Below, piece after piece: positions 7,823 through 15,298 of a stretch of DNA of 21,138 bases. The position numbers were made by a program, and so were the translations under genes. The notes below the pieces were generated by a model. The model made no database searches, was not told where the DNA came from, and saw only the letters and a program-made list of their open reading frames with translations. Source of the DNA: JAUXEH01 sp965602945 (GTDB lineage: Bacteria > Acidobacteriota > Aminicenantia > Aminicenantales > Aminicenantaceae); the NCBI GenBank assembly GCA_965602945.1, contig CBFDBC010000039.1:1-21138 (forward strand). The letters are read 5' to 3'. Numbering within the stretch: the stretch's first letter is position 1; each line of letters opens with the position of its first letter.

Positions 7823-10744
7823 ATGTCTCTATCAAAACGTCTCTACAAAATCAGCGGGATCCTGGCCCTGTGTCTTTTCGTGCTGACCGTTCCGGCACTT
7901 CGCGGGCAGCAGAAACAGGACAAGGAGTACACCAAGAAGATCCTGGAATACACCTCGGAGAAGTTTTTCCTCACCGAACTGGTCGACCACCTCCCGGCCT
8001 CGGATGCCGTCCCAACCCCGGCAGAGGTCCTGGGGGATGTGATCGGTGCCCCGAACATCCTGCACTACACGGCCGATATCGAGAAGTACATGAAGGCCGT
8101 GGCCGCGACCAGCCCCCGTGTCATGGCCTTCTCCCTGGGAAGCACGGACGAGGGCAAGGAGATGATCACCGTGGCCGTCTCCGACGAGGCGAACCTGGCC
8201 CGGCTGGAACGGCTCAAGGAGATCATGACGCTCCTGGCCGACCCGCGCAAGGTCAAGGATGAAGCGGAGGAGGCGCTGCTGGACGAGGGCCTTCCCATCT
8301 ACTGGGTAACGGGCGGACTGCATTCTCCCGAGTGCGGGGCCCCCGAGATGCTCATGGAGATGGTCTACCGCCTGGCCGTCGACGAGTCCGAGTTCTACCG
8401 GACCATCCGCAGCAACATGATCGTCCTGGTCACACCCGTGCTCGAGGTGGACGGCCGGGACCGCTACGTGGACACCTACCGCTACAAGAAAGACCATGAG
8501 GATAAGAAAACACTGCCGCTGGTCTACTGGGGCAACTATGTCGCCCACGACAACAACCGCGACAACCTGGGCCTGGCCCTGAAGCTGACCGATAACCTCC
8601 TGAACGCCTACTTCGAGTGGCACCCCATCATCATGCACGACCTGCACGAATCCGTCCCTTACCTGTACGTGTCCACGGGCACCGGACCCTACAATGCATG
8701 GCTCGATCCCATCACCATAGACGAGTGGCACGAGCTGGCTTACGTCGAGGTCTCGGAGATGACCCGGCGCGGGGTGCCGGGTGTCTGGACACACGGATTC
8801 TACAACGGCTGGGCGCCCAGCTACGCATTCTACGTGGCCATGTTCCACAACTCCATCGGCCGTTTCTACGAGACCTTTGGGGCCACCGGTGCCGACACCA
8901 TGACACGCACCGTGGCGGGTCAATCCCAGCGGGCCTGGTACCGGCCCTTCCCTCCCCTGCCTGCCGTCAAATGGTCATTCCGCAACAACATCAACCTCCA
9001 GCAGAGCGGTGTGCTCTTCGCGCTCAATCATGTGGCGGACAATAACCGGAAGTTCCTGGAAAATTTCTACAGGAAGAGCCAGAGGTCCGTTGCCAAGGCC
9101 ACGACCGAGGGCCCGGCCGCGTGGGTACTCCCTTCGGACGACAAGAGGCCCCTGGCGGCGGCCGGCCTGGTCAACCTGCTGCGCAAGCAGGGCGCCGAGG
9201 TCCACAGGGCGGATAAGGAATTCAAGATCAAGAAGGACTCATTCCCGGCAGGCAGCTACATCATCCGCATGGACCAGCCCTACAGCCGCTGCGTGGACAT
9301 GCTGCTCGACACACAGTATTTCAATCCCAACGACCCCCGCCCCTACGACGACACCGGATGGACCCTGGGTCCCCTGCACAACGTCAAGACCGCACGCATC
9401 TTGGATGTCGAAATCCTGGAGGTTGCCATGACCCCGCTGACTCAGGATGTCCGGCCCCAGGGCAGGATGGAGGGAGGCGGCAAAGCCAAAGCCTGGCTCG
9501 TCAACCACAACGCCGAGATCGCACTCATGCAGCTGCGCTACGCACTCGAGGATGTCACGATTCTCGCGGCGGAAAGCAGCTTCAAGTCCGGAGAACACAG
9601 CTTAAACAACGGGAGTTTCATCTTCCCCGCCGAAGGCAATTCATCCGATTTGGGAGACCGACTGGGTAAGGCGGTCAAGAAGCTGGGGCTTACGGCCATG
9701 GCTGCAGGCGAGATGCCGGATGTGAAAACCCACGAACTGGCGGTCCCCCGCATCGCCATCCTGCACACCTGGGTGTTCACGCAGAACGAGGGCTGGTTCC
9801 GCATCGCCTTCGAGAAATCCGGCATCCCCTACTCCTACATCTCGGTCCAGGACATACGGGACACGGCTGATCTCCGCGACCAGTACGATGTGATCATATT
9901 CCCTCCCGTCATCTTCGGCCAGCCCCAGCGCCTGGTCAACGGCGTCGGGGGAGACGATCCCATCCCCTGGAAGAAGAGCGACGCATACCCACACCTGGGG
10001 GGCCCGGACTCGCGCGATGATATCCGCGGAGGCATCGAGATGCAGGGCATGGCGAACCTCCACCGCTTTGTGCGGGAGGGCGGGCTGTTCATCCCCATCG
10101 CTTCCAACTCCGCCCTGGCCATCGATTACGGCATGGTGGAGAGCGTGGCCGTGATCGATCCGCCGGACCTGGTGATGTCCGGATCCGTTCTGCAGGCCCG
10201 TGTCATCGACCGCCGCAGCCCTGTGACCTACGGCTTCGACAACACATTGGGTGTCTATTTCAGCGGCGCACCGGTCTTCGAGACGGGGATGGCCGCCGCC
10301 ACCGGGGGCGTGGATCTGACGGCCCTGATGGAAGGCGAATCAAAGGGACGGCCCAGCGGCCGCGGCAGCCTCAAGGATCCCGATGTGATCCAGGGCCGGC
10401 CGCGCAAGGGACCGAAAACCTCAGGCGGCGGGAGTGGGATCCCGCCTGAATACCGCGACATGCTCAACCTGTTCATGCCTCCGGACCTGCAGACCATGCG
10501 GGTTCTGCTGCGTTTCCAGGCCAAGGGCAAGCTGCTCATCAGCGGCATGCTGGACGGCGCGGAAAGCCTCCAGAACAGGGCGGCACTGGTGGATATCCCG
10601 CTGGGTCAGGGGCATGTGCTGCTTTTCGCCATCAATCCCATGTGGCGGCATCAGACCTGGGGGAGCTACATGCTGGTGTTCAATGCGGCCCTGAACTTCG
10701 ACCACCTGGACGCGGGCCGCTCCAAAGCGAAAGCCAAGAAATAA
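7823..10744 (+). CDS. Secreted M14-family zinc carboxypeptidase with C-terminal amidotransferase-like region
   Basis: This is a 973-residue protein with a signal peptide (KRLYKISGILALCLFVLTVPALRG) and the strong ribosome site AAGGAGGG. The M14 catalytic domain covers about residues 60-440. The zinc motif HxxE is H167-S-P-E170 in GGLHSPECGAPE. The second His is in MHDLH (H272 or H275), and substrate-binding Asn/Arg are in DNNRDN. E350 in FYETFG is my candidate for the catalytic Glu. The C-terminal half contains a glutamine-amidotransferase-like alpha/beta region (about 640-800: 'IAILHTW...', 'YDVIIFPP', 'FVREGGLFIPI') without a visible catalytic Cys, as in several large bacterial M14 proteins. 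A basic Gly/Arg/Lys-rich linker lies at about 838-873. It would release C-terminal residues from peptides in the periplasm or outside. It ends 6 bp before a strong terminator hairpin. Confidence 0.9.
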   Translation: MSLSKRLYKISGILALCLFVLTVPALRGQQKQDKEYTKKILEYTSEKFFLTELVDHLPASDAVPTPAEVLGDVIGAPNILHYTADIEKYMKAVAATSPRVMAFSLGSTDEGKEMITVAVSDEANLARLERLKEIMTLLADPRKVKDEAEEALLDEGLPIYWVTGGLHSPECGAPEMLMEMVYRLAVDESEFYRTIRSNMIVLVTPVLEVDGRDRYVDTYRYKKDHEDKKTLPLVYWGNYVAHDNNRDNLGLALKLTDNLLNAYFEWHPIIMHDLHESVPYLYVSTGTGPYNAWLDPITIDEWHELAYVEVSEMTRRGVPGVWTHGFYNGWAPSYAFYVAMFHNSIGRFYETFGATGADTMTRTVAGQSQRAWYRPFPPLPAVKWSFRNNINLQQSGVLFALNHVADNNRKFLENFYRKSQRSVAKATTEGPAAWVLPSDDKRPLAAAGLVNLLRKQGAEVHRADKEFKIKKDSFPAGSYIIRMDQPYSRCVDMLLDTQYFNPNDPRPYDDTGWTLGPLHNVKTARILDVEILEVAMTPLTQDVRPQGRMEGGGKAKAWLVNHNAEIALMQLRYALEDVTILAAESSFKSGEHSLNNGSFIFPAEGNSSDLGDRLGKAVKKLGLTAMAAGEMPDVKTHELAVPRIAILHTWVFTQNEGWFRIAFEKSGIPYSYISVQDIRDTADLRDQYDVIIFPPVIFGQPQRLVNGVGGDDPIPWKKSDAYPHLGGPDSRDDIRGGIEMQGMANLHRFVREGGLFIPIASNSALAIDYGMVESVAVIDPPDLVMSGSVLQARVIDRRSPVTYGFDNTLGVYFSGAPVFETGMAAATGGVDLTALMEGESKGRPSGRGSLKDPDVIQGRPRKGPKTSGGGSGIPPEYRDMLNLFMPPDLQTMRVLLRFQAKGKLLISGMLDGAESLQNRAALVDIPLGQGHVLLFAINPMWRHQTWGSYMLVFNAALNFDHLDAGRSKAKAKK

Positions 10745-10747
10745 AAA

Positions 10748-10802
10748 TATAAAGGGGAGTGGTCCAATTAGAAGTTTTAATTGGACCACTCCCCTTTATT
10801 TT
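10748..10802. terminator. Bidirectional hairpin terminator
   Basis: A perfect 20-bp stem (arms 10751-10770 and 10778-10797) with a 7-nt loop (gaagttt) extends by two more A-T pairs at its base. A-rich flank on the left and TTTATTTT on the right give a U-rich tail on both strands. It lies in the 56-bp gap between two convergent stop codons (10744 and 10801), as expected for a shared terminator of the M14 peptidase gene and the propeller gene. Confidence 0.85.
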
Positions 10803-13467
10803 ACCGCTCGTCGCGGACCACCGCCTTCTGTGTGAGCGTGGTGTCCCCCAACTCGAATGTCACCAGGTATTCCGTGAAACCGGGAGACGGGCCGGGCTGG
10901 GCCGCTTGGGCCTGCTGGCCGCGGGAGCGGGGCACCCGCATGTTCCAGACCACGCTGTGTATGCCCCGGGTTGTTACCCCGGTCAGAGTGCGCAGGGACT
11001 TGCCCGAGGAATCGCTGATCGAGATCTTGGGCTTTTCGGACGCCTCGTCCTTGAGGTAGTAGTGAATGACAAGCCCCTCGGGTTCGTTAGGGGCGGAAAA
11101 GAAGCGGTGCCCGGAAAAGGCATCGAACATGGAGGCCTTGCTGTTGCGGCGCACCTTGGGCTTTACGGCGAAGAGGTGGACATCTTTAGTAAGAGTCTCT
11201 TCATTCATCTCCTGGAGCGGTGACACATCCGCTATGAAGATGCCGCGGCCGTGGGTTCCCACCACCAGGTCGTTCTCCCTGGGATGGACCAGAAGGTCAT
11301 GCACGGGGCTGACGGGCATGTTGCCGCGCAGGCTCACCCAGGACTTCCCGTCATCGAGGGAGGCGTAGACCCCCATATCCGTGCCCACGAAAAGCAGCCC
11401 GGGATTTTTCCGGTCCTGAACTACGACATTGATTGATTCGTCGGGCAGGTTGCCGCTGATATCTATCCAGGTCTGGCCCTTGTCCTTGGTCTTGTAGAGG
11501 AACGAGCGGAAGTCGTCCCTCCGCAATCCTGTCTTGGACACATAGGCCGTGGCCGCATCATGCGGGGACGCGAACACCCGGCTCACCCAGTAGGGCATCG
11601 GAGCGCCAGCCTCGAACAGGTTGATGGTCAGCTCGGCCCAGGACGCACCCCCGTTCTCGGTGAGGTGCAGCTTGCCGTCATCGGTCCCCACCCAGATGAG
11701 TCCCGGCACCACCGGAGATTCGGAAACGGTCACGATGGTGCAGTACTGGATGTTGCCCTTGCCCGCGGTCTTGACCGGATCGTTCAAGGTCAGATCGGGG
11801 CTGATGGCCTGCCAGTTGTCTCCCCGGTCCATGGACCGGAAGAGCATGTTCCCGCCGAAGTACACGATACTGCTGTTGTGCGGCGAAAGCTGGATGGGGG
11901 CACACCAGTTGAAGCGGAGAGGCGGCTGCCCTTTTTCCGGGCGGGGCCTGATGCTCTTCGCTTCCCAGGTCTTCTGATCCAGGCGCTGGATGGCACCGAA
12001 CTGGTACGCATTGTACAGCCAGCGGCTGTTTTGGGGATCGACCTGGTTGTACATGCCGTCGCCGGTGCCCGTGACGATCCAGTCCCTGGCTGTCACTCGA
12101 CCCGTGGGGCCGTTGCTGGGGCCCTTCCAGGAGCCGTTGTCCTGGAGGCCGCCGTAGACGTTGTAGGGATCCTCCATGTCCACGCCGATGGCATAGTACT
12201 GGGCCAGGGGCAGGTTCTGGAAGTGATCCCAGCTCGCACCCGCATCATGGGTGATGTAGAGGCCGCCGTCGTTTCCCAGCAGCATGTGCCGGGAATTAGC
12301 GGGATCGATCCAGAGCGCATGGTGGTCGGAGTGGGTCATGGGGGCGGCGTTGCGCTCGGTCCCCCTGCCCCAGCTTTTGCCCCCGTCCCGTGAGCGGAAC
12401 AGGTTGATGCTCAGGACATAGATCGTCTGCCCGTCATTGGGATCCACCCGGATCTGGCCGTAGTAGTAGCCGGGTTGGCCGCCGACACTCTCGCGATCCG
12501 TATTCATCTTGGTCCAGGTGTCCCCCCCGTCCTCGGAGCGGTAGATCTCGCCGCCCATGGGCCGCCGCTGGCGCCTGCGGGCGGTGGCAGATTTCTTGGC
12601 CGTCGTCTTGGTCTCGGGCCGGGGATTGGCGTTCTCGATCGTAGCGTACACGATCTTCGGATCACGCAGGAACACGTCCAGCCCGATGCGGCCGAGCTTC
12701 CCTGACGGCAGGCCGCCTGCGAGCTTCTGCCAGGTCCGGCCGGCGTCCCGGGACCGGTAGATGGCACTGCCGGGCCCGGCCTCCTCGAAGGTCCAGGGGA
12801 GCCGCTCCTTCTCGTAGGAAGCGGCATAGAGCGTATCCGGGGCATTCGGGTCCATGGCCGCGTCCACCACACTCACCCGCTCGCTGATGTAGAGGACCTT
12901 GTCCCAGGTCCGGCCGCCGTCCGTGGTCTTGAACAGGCCCCGCTCCTCGTTGAAGGAATAGAGGTGCCCCAGGGCCGCCACATACACGATGTCCGGATCC
13001 TGGGGATGGATCAGGATGCGGCCGACATGATGGGACTCCTCGAGGCCCATGTGTTCCCAGGTCCTGCCGCCATCCTTCGATTTATACACCCCGTCTCCCC
13101 AGTAGGCGCTGCGGGAATTCGCGGCCTCTCCGGTCCCTACCCACACGATCTCCGGAGCAGAGGGCGCAACCGCCACATCTCCGATGGAGATGACGCTCTG
13201 GCCGTCGAAAACGGGTGTGAAGGTGGTTCCGTGGTTGGTGGTCTTCCAGAGACCGCCCGAAGCCGAGGCCGCATAGAATATAGAGGGATCGGTCGGATGC
13301 ACGGCGAAATCCACGATCCGGCCGCCCTGCCGGGTCGGCCCGATGTTGCGGTAAGTAAAATCCTTGATCAATTCTTCGTCGAAGGTACCCTGGGCCTGAA
13401 GGTCGAGGCTCGACACCAGAATACCCGCGATCAACACTGCGACTAAAACCAGGCATTTACGGTACAT
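10801..13467 (-). CDS. Secreted Asp-box beta-propeller protein (sortilin/VPS10-like)
   Basis: The protein has 888 residues from the ATG at 13467, which has AAGGAG 7 nt upstream and opens a signal peptide (MYRKCLVLVAVLIAGILVSS...LQAQ). A longer frame to 13650 reads through the ferritin gene and is not real. About eleven Asp-box/BNR motifs of the S-x-D-x-G-x-T-W type are visible, for example SKDGGRTW, TTDGGRTW, SRDAGRTW, SEDGGDTW, SRDGGKSW, THDAGASW, TENGGASW, TKDKGQTW and SLDDGKSW. They define one or two propellers over residues about 30-760. A basic insertion (KKSATARRRQRR) interrupts one blade. The C-terminal about 100 residues look like an Ig-like FlgD-type domain (LRTLTGVTTRGIHSVVWNMR). 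Related proteins are abundant in Acidobacteriota and are often annotated as glycosyl hydrolase or VPS10-domain proteins. No catalytic residues are evident, so an enzymatic role is unproven. Confidence 0.87.
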   Translation of the reverse strand: MYRKCLVLVAVLIAGILVSSLDLQAQGTFDEELIKDFTYRNIGPTRQGGRIVDFAVHPTDPSIFYAASASGGLWKTTNHGTTFTPVFDGQSVISIGDVAVAPSAPEIVWVGTGEAANSRSAYWGDGVYKSKDGGRTWEHMGLEESHHVGRILIHPQDPDIVYVAALGHLYSFNEERGLFKTTDGGRTWDKVLYISERVSVVDAAMDPNAPDTLYAASYEKERLPWTFEEAGPGSAIYRSRDAGRTWQKLAGGLPSGKLGRIGLDVFLRDPKIVYATIENANPRPETKTTAKKSATARRRQRRPMGGEIYRSEDGGDTWTKMNTDRESVGGQPGYYYGQIRVDPNDGQTIYVLSINLFRSRDGGKSWGRGTERNAAPMTHSDHHALWIDPANSRHMLLGNDGGLYITHDAGASWDHFQNLPLAQYYAIGVDMEDPYNVYGGLQDNGSWKGPSNGPTGRVTARDWIVTGTGDGMYNQVDPQNSRWLYNAYQFGAIQRLDQKTWEAKSIRPRPEKGQPPLRFNWCAPIQLSPHNSSIVYFGGNMLFRSMDRGDNWQAISPDLTLNDPVKTAGKGNIQYCTIVTVSESPVVPGLIWVGTDDGKLHLTENGGASWAELTINLFEAGAPMPYWVSRVFASPHDAATAYVSKTGLRRDDFRSFLYKTKDKGQTWIDISGNLPDESINVVVQDRKNPGLLFVGTDMGVYASLDDGKSWVSLRGNMPVSPVHDLLVHPRENDLVVGTHGRGIFIADVSPLQEMNEETLTKDVHLFAVKPKVRRNSKASMFDAFSGHRFFSAPNEPEGLVIHYYLKDEASEKPKISISDSSGKSLRTLTGVTTRGIHSVVWNMRVPRSRGQQAQAAQPGPSPGFTEYLVTFELGDTTLTQKAVVRDER

Positions 13468-13469
13468 GA

Positions 13470-13829
13470 TCAATCTCCTTCCGACCCGGACTTGACGCCC
13501 TGGGCATAATCCAGGGGTACGCCAGCGGGGCGGCCTCCCAGCTCCCGGTCCAGCATCAACAGGCCCTGGGGATTGTCCCCTATGAGGCGCAGCTGGTCGA
13601 TGATCTCGTTGTCGTTTTCCTCTTCCTCCACCTGTTCGGTCACGTACCACTGCAGGAAGATCCGGGTGGCATGGTCCTTCTCTTCGATGGCCAGATCCAT
13701 GAACCAGTTGGCGAATCCCTTGAGGCCCATGGAATCGCTGTGGGCCGACATGGACATGTACAGGTAGGCGCTGTACATCTCCTTGTTCATGTGTTCGTTC
13801 AGGGCGTCGATCATTTTTTTGGATAACAT
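13470..13829 (-). CDS. Ferritin-like protein with internal deletion
   Basis: The protein has 119 residues from the ATG at 13829 (AGGAG 6 nt upstream); bacterial ferritins usually have about 165-175. Helix A is intact (MIDALNEHMNKEMYSAYLYMSMSAHSD region, with the ferroxidase Glu at E17 and Tyr at Y24). Helix B begins normally (GLKGFANWFM) and keeps E50 and H53 in EEKDHA. The sequence then jumps straight to helix D (FLQWYVTEQVEEEE, 58-70), where E. coli FtnA-type proteins have about 61 further residues: the end of helix B, the long loop and helix C with its ferroxidase Glu. The C-terminal part (GLLMLDRELG) is present with a longer tail. The frame is open throughout. A functional iron-storage shell is doubtful. 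Its stop lies 2 nt before the propeller gene start, so they are probably cotranscribed. Confidence 0.85.
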   Translation of the reverse strand: MLSKKMIDALNEHMNKEMYSAYLYMSMSAHSDSMGLKGFANWFMDLAIEEKDHATRIFLQWYVTEQVEEEENDNEIIDQLRLIGDNPQGLLMLDRELGGRPAGVPLDYAQGVKSGSEGD

Positions 13830-13976
13830 TAAGTGCTCCTGATAATAGGATGAAAAATCTCGCAGACCTATGTGCTGCAAAAAATTATGGTACCAAACCC
13901 CTCGGTGAATTTACAGACAAAAAAGGAATCTCTTCGGACTTTGCCAGAGAAGCCGGGATAAAAGCGGATACGCCCG
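13830..13976. other. Spacer between flavoprotein and ferritin genes
   Basis: This 147-bp stretch contains no supported gene. On the minus strand CATAAT (around 13884-13889) and TATTAT (around 13843-13848) are possible -10 boxes for the ferritin-propeller operon, but neither has a convincing -35. No terminator hairpin with a T-run is visible after the flavoprotein gene. Confidence 0.3.
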
Positions 13977-15002
13977 TCAGGTCTTCAGAGCAGAAAGCCG
14001 TTCTTCCGCCCGTTCTAACTCGGCCTGGGTTTCGTTGATGAGGCTCCTCAGGGCTTCACTGAGAGGAAGGATTCGGTCCACCAGTCCGATGCTCTGGCCG
14101 GCCATGACCGACCCATGCACCGTATCCCCCTCCTGAACAGCCTTGCGCAGGGCCCCCACCCAGAAGTTTTCCACCTCATACTGGGCCTCGGCATGGGAGA
14201 TCTCCTTGGCTTTTCTCTTCTCTATGAGCTCCATCTGCAGCAGGTTGAAGTCATCCAGGCCCTTATTGCGCAGGGCTCGCACGGCCACGACCTTGAGGTC
14301 CGAGCTGATCTGGGGTGTGGAGACCGCGTCCCGGGCACGGGCCCGGATAAAGGCCTCCTTGAAGTGGGGATGGGTCCGGCATTCCTCCGTGCACACGAAA
14401 TACGTACCCAGCTGAACCCCGGCCGCCCCCATGAGCAGCAGGTGGGCGATGTAGGCGCCCGTGGCGATACCGCCGGCCGTGAAGATGGGCACGTCCTTGA
14501 CCCGGAACAGCACCTGCTGCAGCAGGATCCCTAGGGACACGTGCCCCACATGGCCCCCCGCCTCGCTGCCTTCCAGGATGAGGGCGTCCACCCCGTTGTC
14601 GATCAGGTGGCGGGCGATGGACTCGGTCGAGGCGAAGGCCATCACTCGAGCACCGCTCTCCTTGGCGGCCCGGATCTCCGGGCGGCGCGGGAAACTGCCG
14701 GCAAAAACGATAAACGGGACCTTGTTCTCCACGGCTGCGCGGAGATGCTCCCGGTAGTGGGGGGCGATGGTTATCAGGTTCACGGCAAAGGGCTTGTCCG
14801 TGGCCTGCCTGACTCTTTGGATCTCCTCGTTCAGCAGCTCGGGCGGCATGTTCCCGGCCGCCAGCGACCCGAAGGCCCCGGCCTCGGATACCGCGGCCGT
14901 GAAGTGGCTGTCCGAGATCCAGGTCATGGCACCAGCGATGATGGGATACCGCGTTCCCAGAAAGTCCTTCCCGGTCTTCCACAACGCATCCAATTCGATC
15001 AT
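13977..15002 (-). CDS. Nitronate monooxygenase / FabK-like FMN-dependent oxidoreductase
   Basis: This 341-residue cytoplasmic TIM-barrel flavoprotein of the 2-nitropropane dioxygenase family has AAGGAG 6 nt before its ATG. Motifs are: the N-terminal PIIAGAMTWIS (20-30), AAVSEAGAFGSLAAGNM (36-52), the FMN- and substrate-binding GSEAGGHVG (145-153, His151 the likely catalytic base), FTAGGIATG (174-182) and GVQLGTYFV (195-203). Family members oxidise alkyl nitronates with O2 (nitronate monooxygenase) or reduce enoyl-ACP (FabK). The sequence alone does not settle which. The slightly long C-terminus (residues about 300-341) is helical and charged. It appears to have its own promoter at about 15090 and is separated from nrdJ by a repeat-rich spacer. 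Confidence 0.85.
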   Translation of the reverse strand: MIELDALWKTGKDFLGTRYPIIAGAMTWISDSHFTAAVSEAGAFGSLAAGNMPPELLNEEIQRVRQATDKPFAVNLITIAPHYREHLRAAVENKVPFIVFAGSFPRRPEIRAAKESGARVMAFASTESIARHLIDNGVDALILEGSEAGGHVGHVSLGILLQQVLFRVKDVPIFTAGGIATGAYIAHLLLMGAAGVQLGTYFVCTEECRTHPHFKEAFIRARARDAVSTPQISSDLKVVAVRALRNKGLDDFNLLQMELIEKRKAKEISHAEAQYEVENFWVGALRKAVQEGDTVHGSVMAGQSIGLVDRILPLSEALRSLINETQAELERAEERLSALKT

Positions 15003-15088
15003 TATCCTCTCCTTACCTGTTCAAGACCATGGGATACTGCACGGACATATCAATGCGGATCCAGCAGAAATCCCATCCCAGCCCGTCG

Positions 15089-15097
15089 ATTATATCA
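15089..15097 (-). promoter_or_regulatory. Extended -10 promoter of the flavoprotein gene
   Basis: On the minus strand TGATATAAT gives a perfect -10 hexamer (15094-15089) with the TGn extension. No good -35 is visible at 17 bp (AAAAAT). The start would be near 15082, about 80 nt upstream of the ATG at 15002. Confidence 0.5.
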
Positions 15098-15130
15098 CAT
15101 CTGATTCGGGCATTTTTACAATCAGATGTG
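15096..15130. repeat. 11-bp perfect inverted repeat upstream of the flavoprotein promoter
   Basis: CACATCTGATT (15096-15106) and its exact complement AATCAGATGTG (15120-15130) flank a 13-nt centre. The repeat occupies the spacer and -35 region of the minus-strand promoter at 15089-15097, so it may be a repressor or activator site. As RNA from nrdJ read-through it could also form a hairpin, but the following bases (ATATAATC) are not a T-run. Confidence 0.6.
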
Positions 15131-15156
15131 GCCAGTATACCGAGACGGGATCACAA

Positions 15157-15266
15157 CGGTTTCTCATTCGTTTGAGTCCCATGGCGGTGGGCGGGGAACA
15201 TCTCGCTGTAATCAAGCCATCCCCAGCGGTTCTTGATCCGTTCGAGTCCCATAGTGGTGGGTGGGG
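15157..15266. repeat. Pair of imperfect 40-bp direct repeats, period 70 bp
   Basis: Positions 15157-15196 and 15227-15266 match at 32 of 40 bases. Both contain GAGTCCCAT followed by GGTGGG and GGGG. The exact 70-bp offset suggests a diverged tandem duplication of a structured element. Confidence 0.6.
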
Positions 15267-15298
15267 GGTCTTGGATGAGAACGGATCAAGAACCGCTG
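15224..15298. repeat. 20-bp perfect inverted repeat overlapping the 3' end of nrdJ
   Basis: The arms are 15224-15243 (begins CAGCGGTTCTTG) and 15279-15298 (ends AAGAACCGCTG), with a 35-nt loop. The right arm covers the last codons and stop of nrdJ (15286-15298). It may protect or terminate the nrdJ mRNA, but no T-run follows on the minus strand, so a standard intrinsic terminator is not supported. Confidence 0.65.

Larger units (their letters stand above)
15003..15285. other. Repeat-rich spacer between nrdJ and flavoprotein gene
   Basis: This 283-bp stretch has no protein gene. It contains a perfect -10 box on the minus strand, an 11-bp palindrome directly upstream of it, a pair of 40-bp direct repeats 70 bp apart, and a 20-bp inverted repeat that reaches into the end of nrdJ. 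Confidence 0.6.

Noticed and set aside
13468..13650. N-terminal extension of the propeller protein to an ATG at 13650
   Set aside because: The extension reads the ferritin gene out of frame as Arg/Pro/Gly-rich sequence. The ATG at 13467 has a ribosome site and a signal peptide.
13850..14038. A 62-codon plus-strand frame starting in the ferritin leader
   Set aside because: It has no ribosome site and runs into the flavoprotein gene on the opposite strand. The protein resembles nothing known.
15228..15260. Possible tRNA T-arm (GTTCGAGTCCC)
   Set aside because: The bases resemble a T-loop, but no matching T-stem, acceptor stem, anticodon arm or CCA end could be built around it on either copy of the repeat.
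15224..15298. Intrinsic terminator of nrdJ
   Set aside because: The stem is perfect, but the loop is 35 nt and no T-run follows on the minus strand, so I list it as an inverted repeat only.
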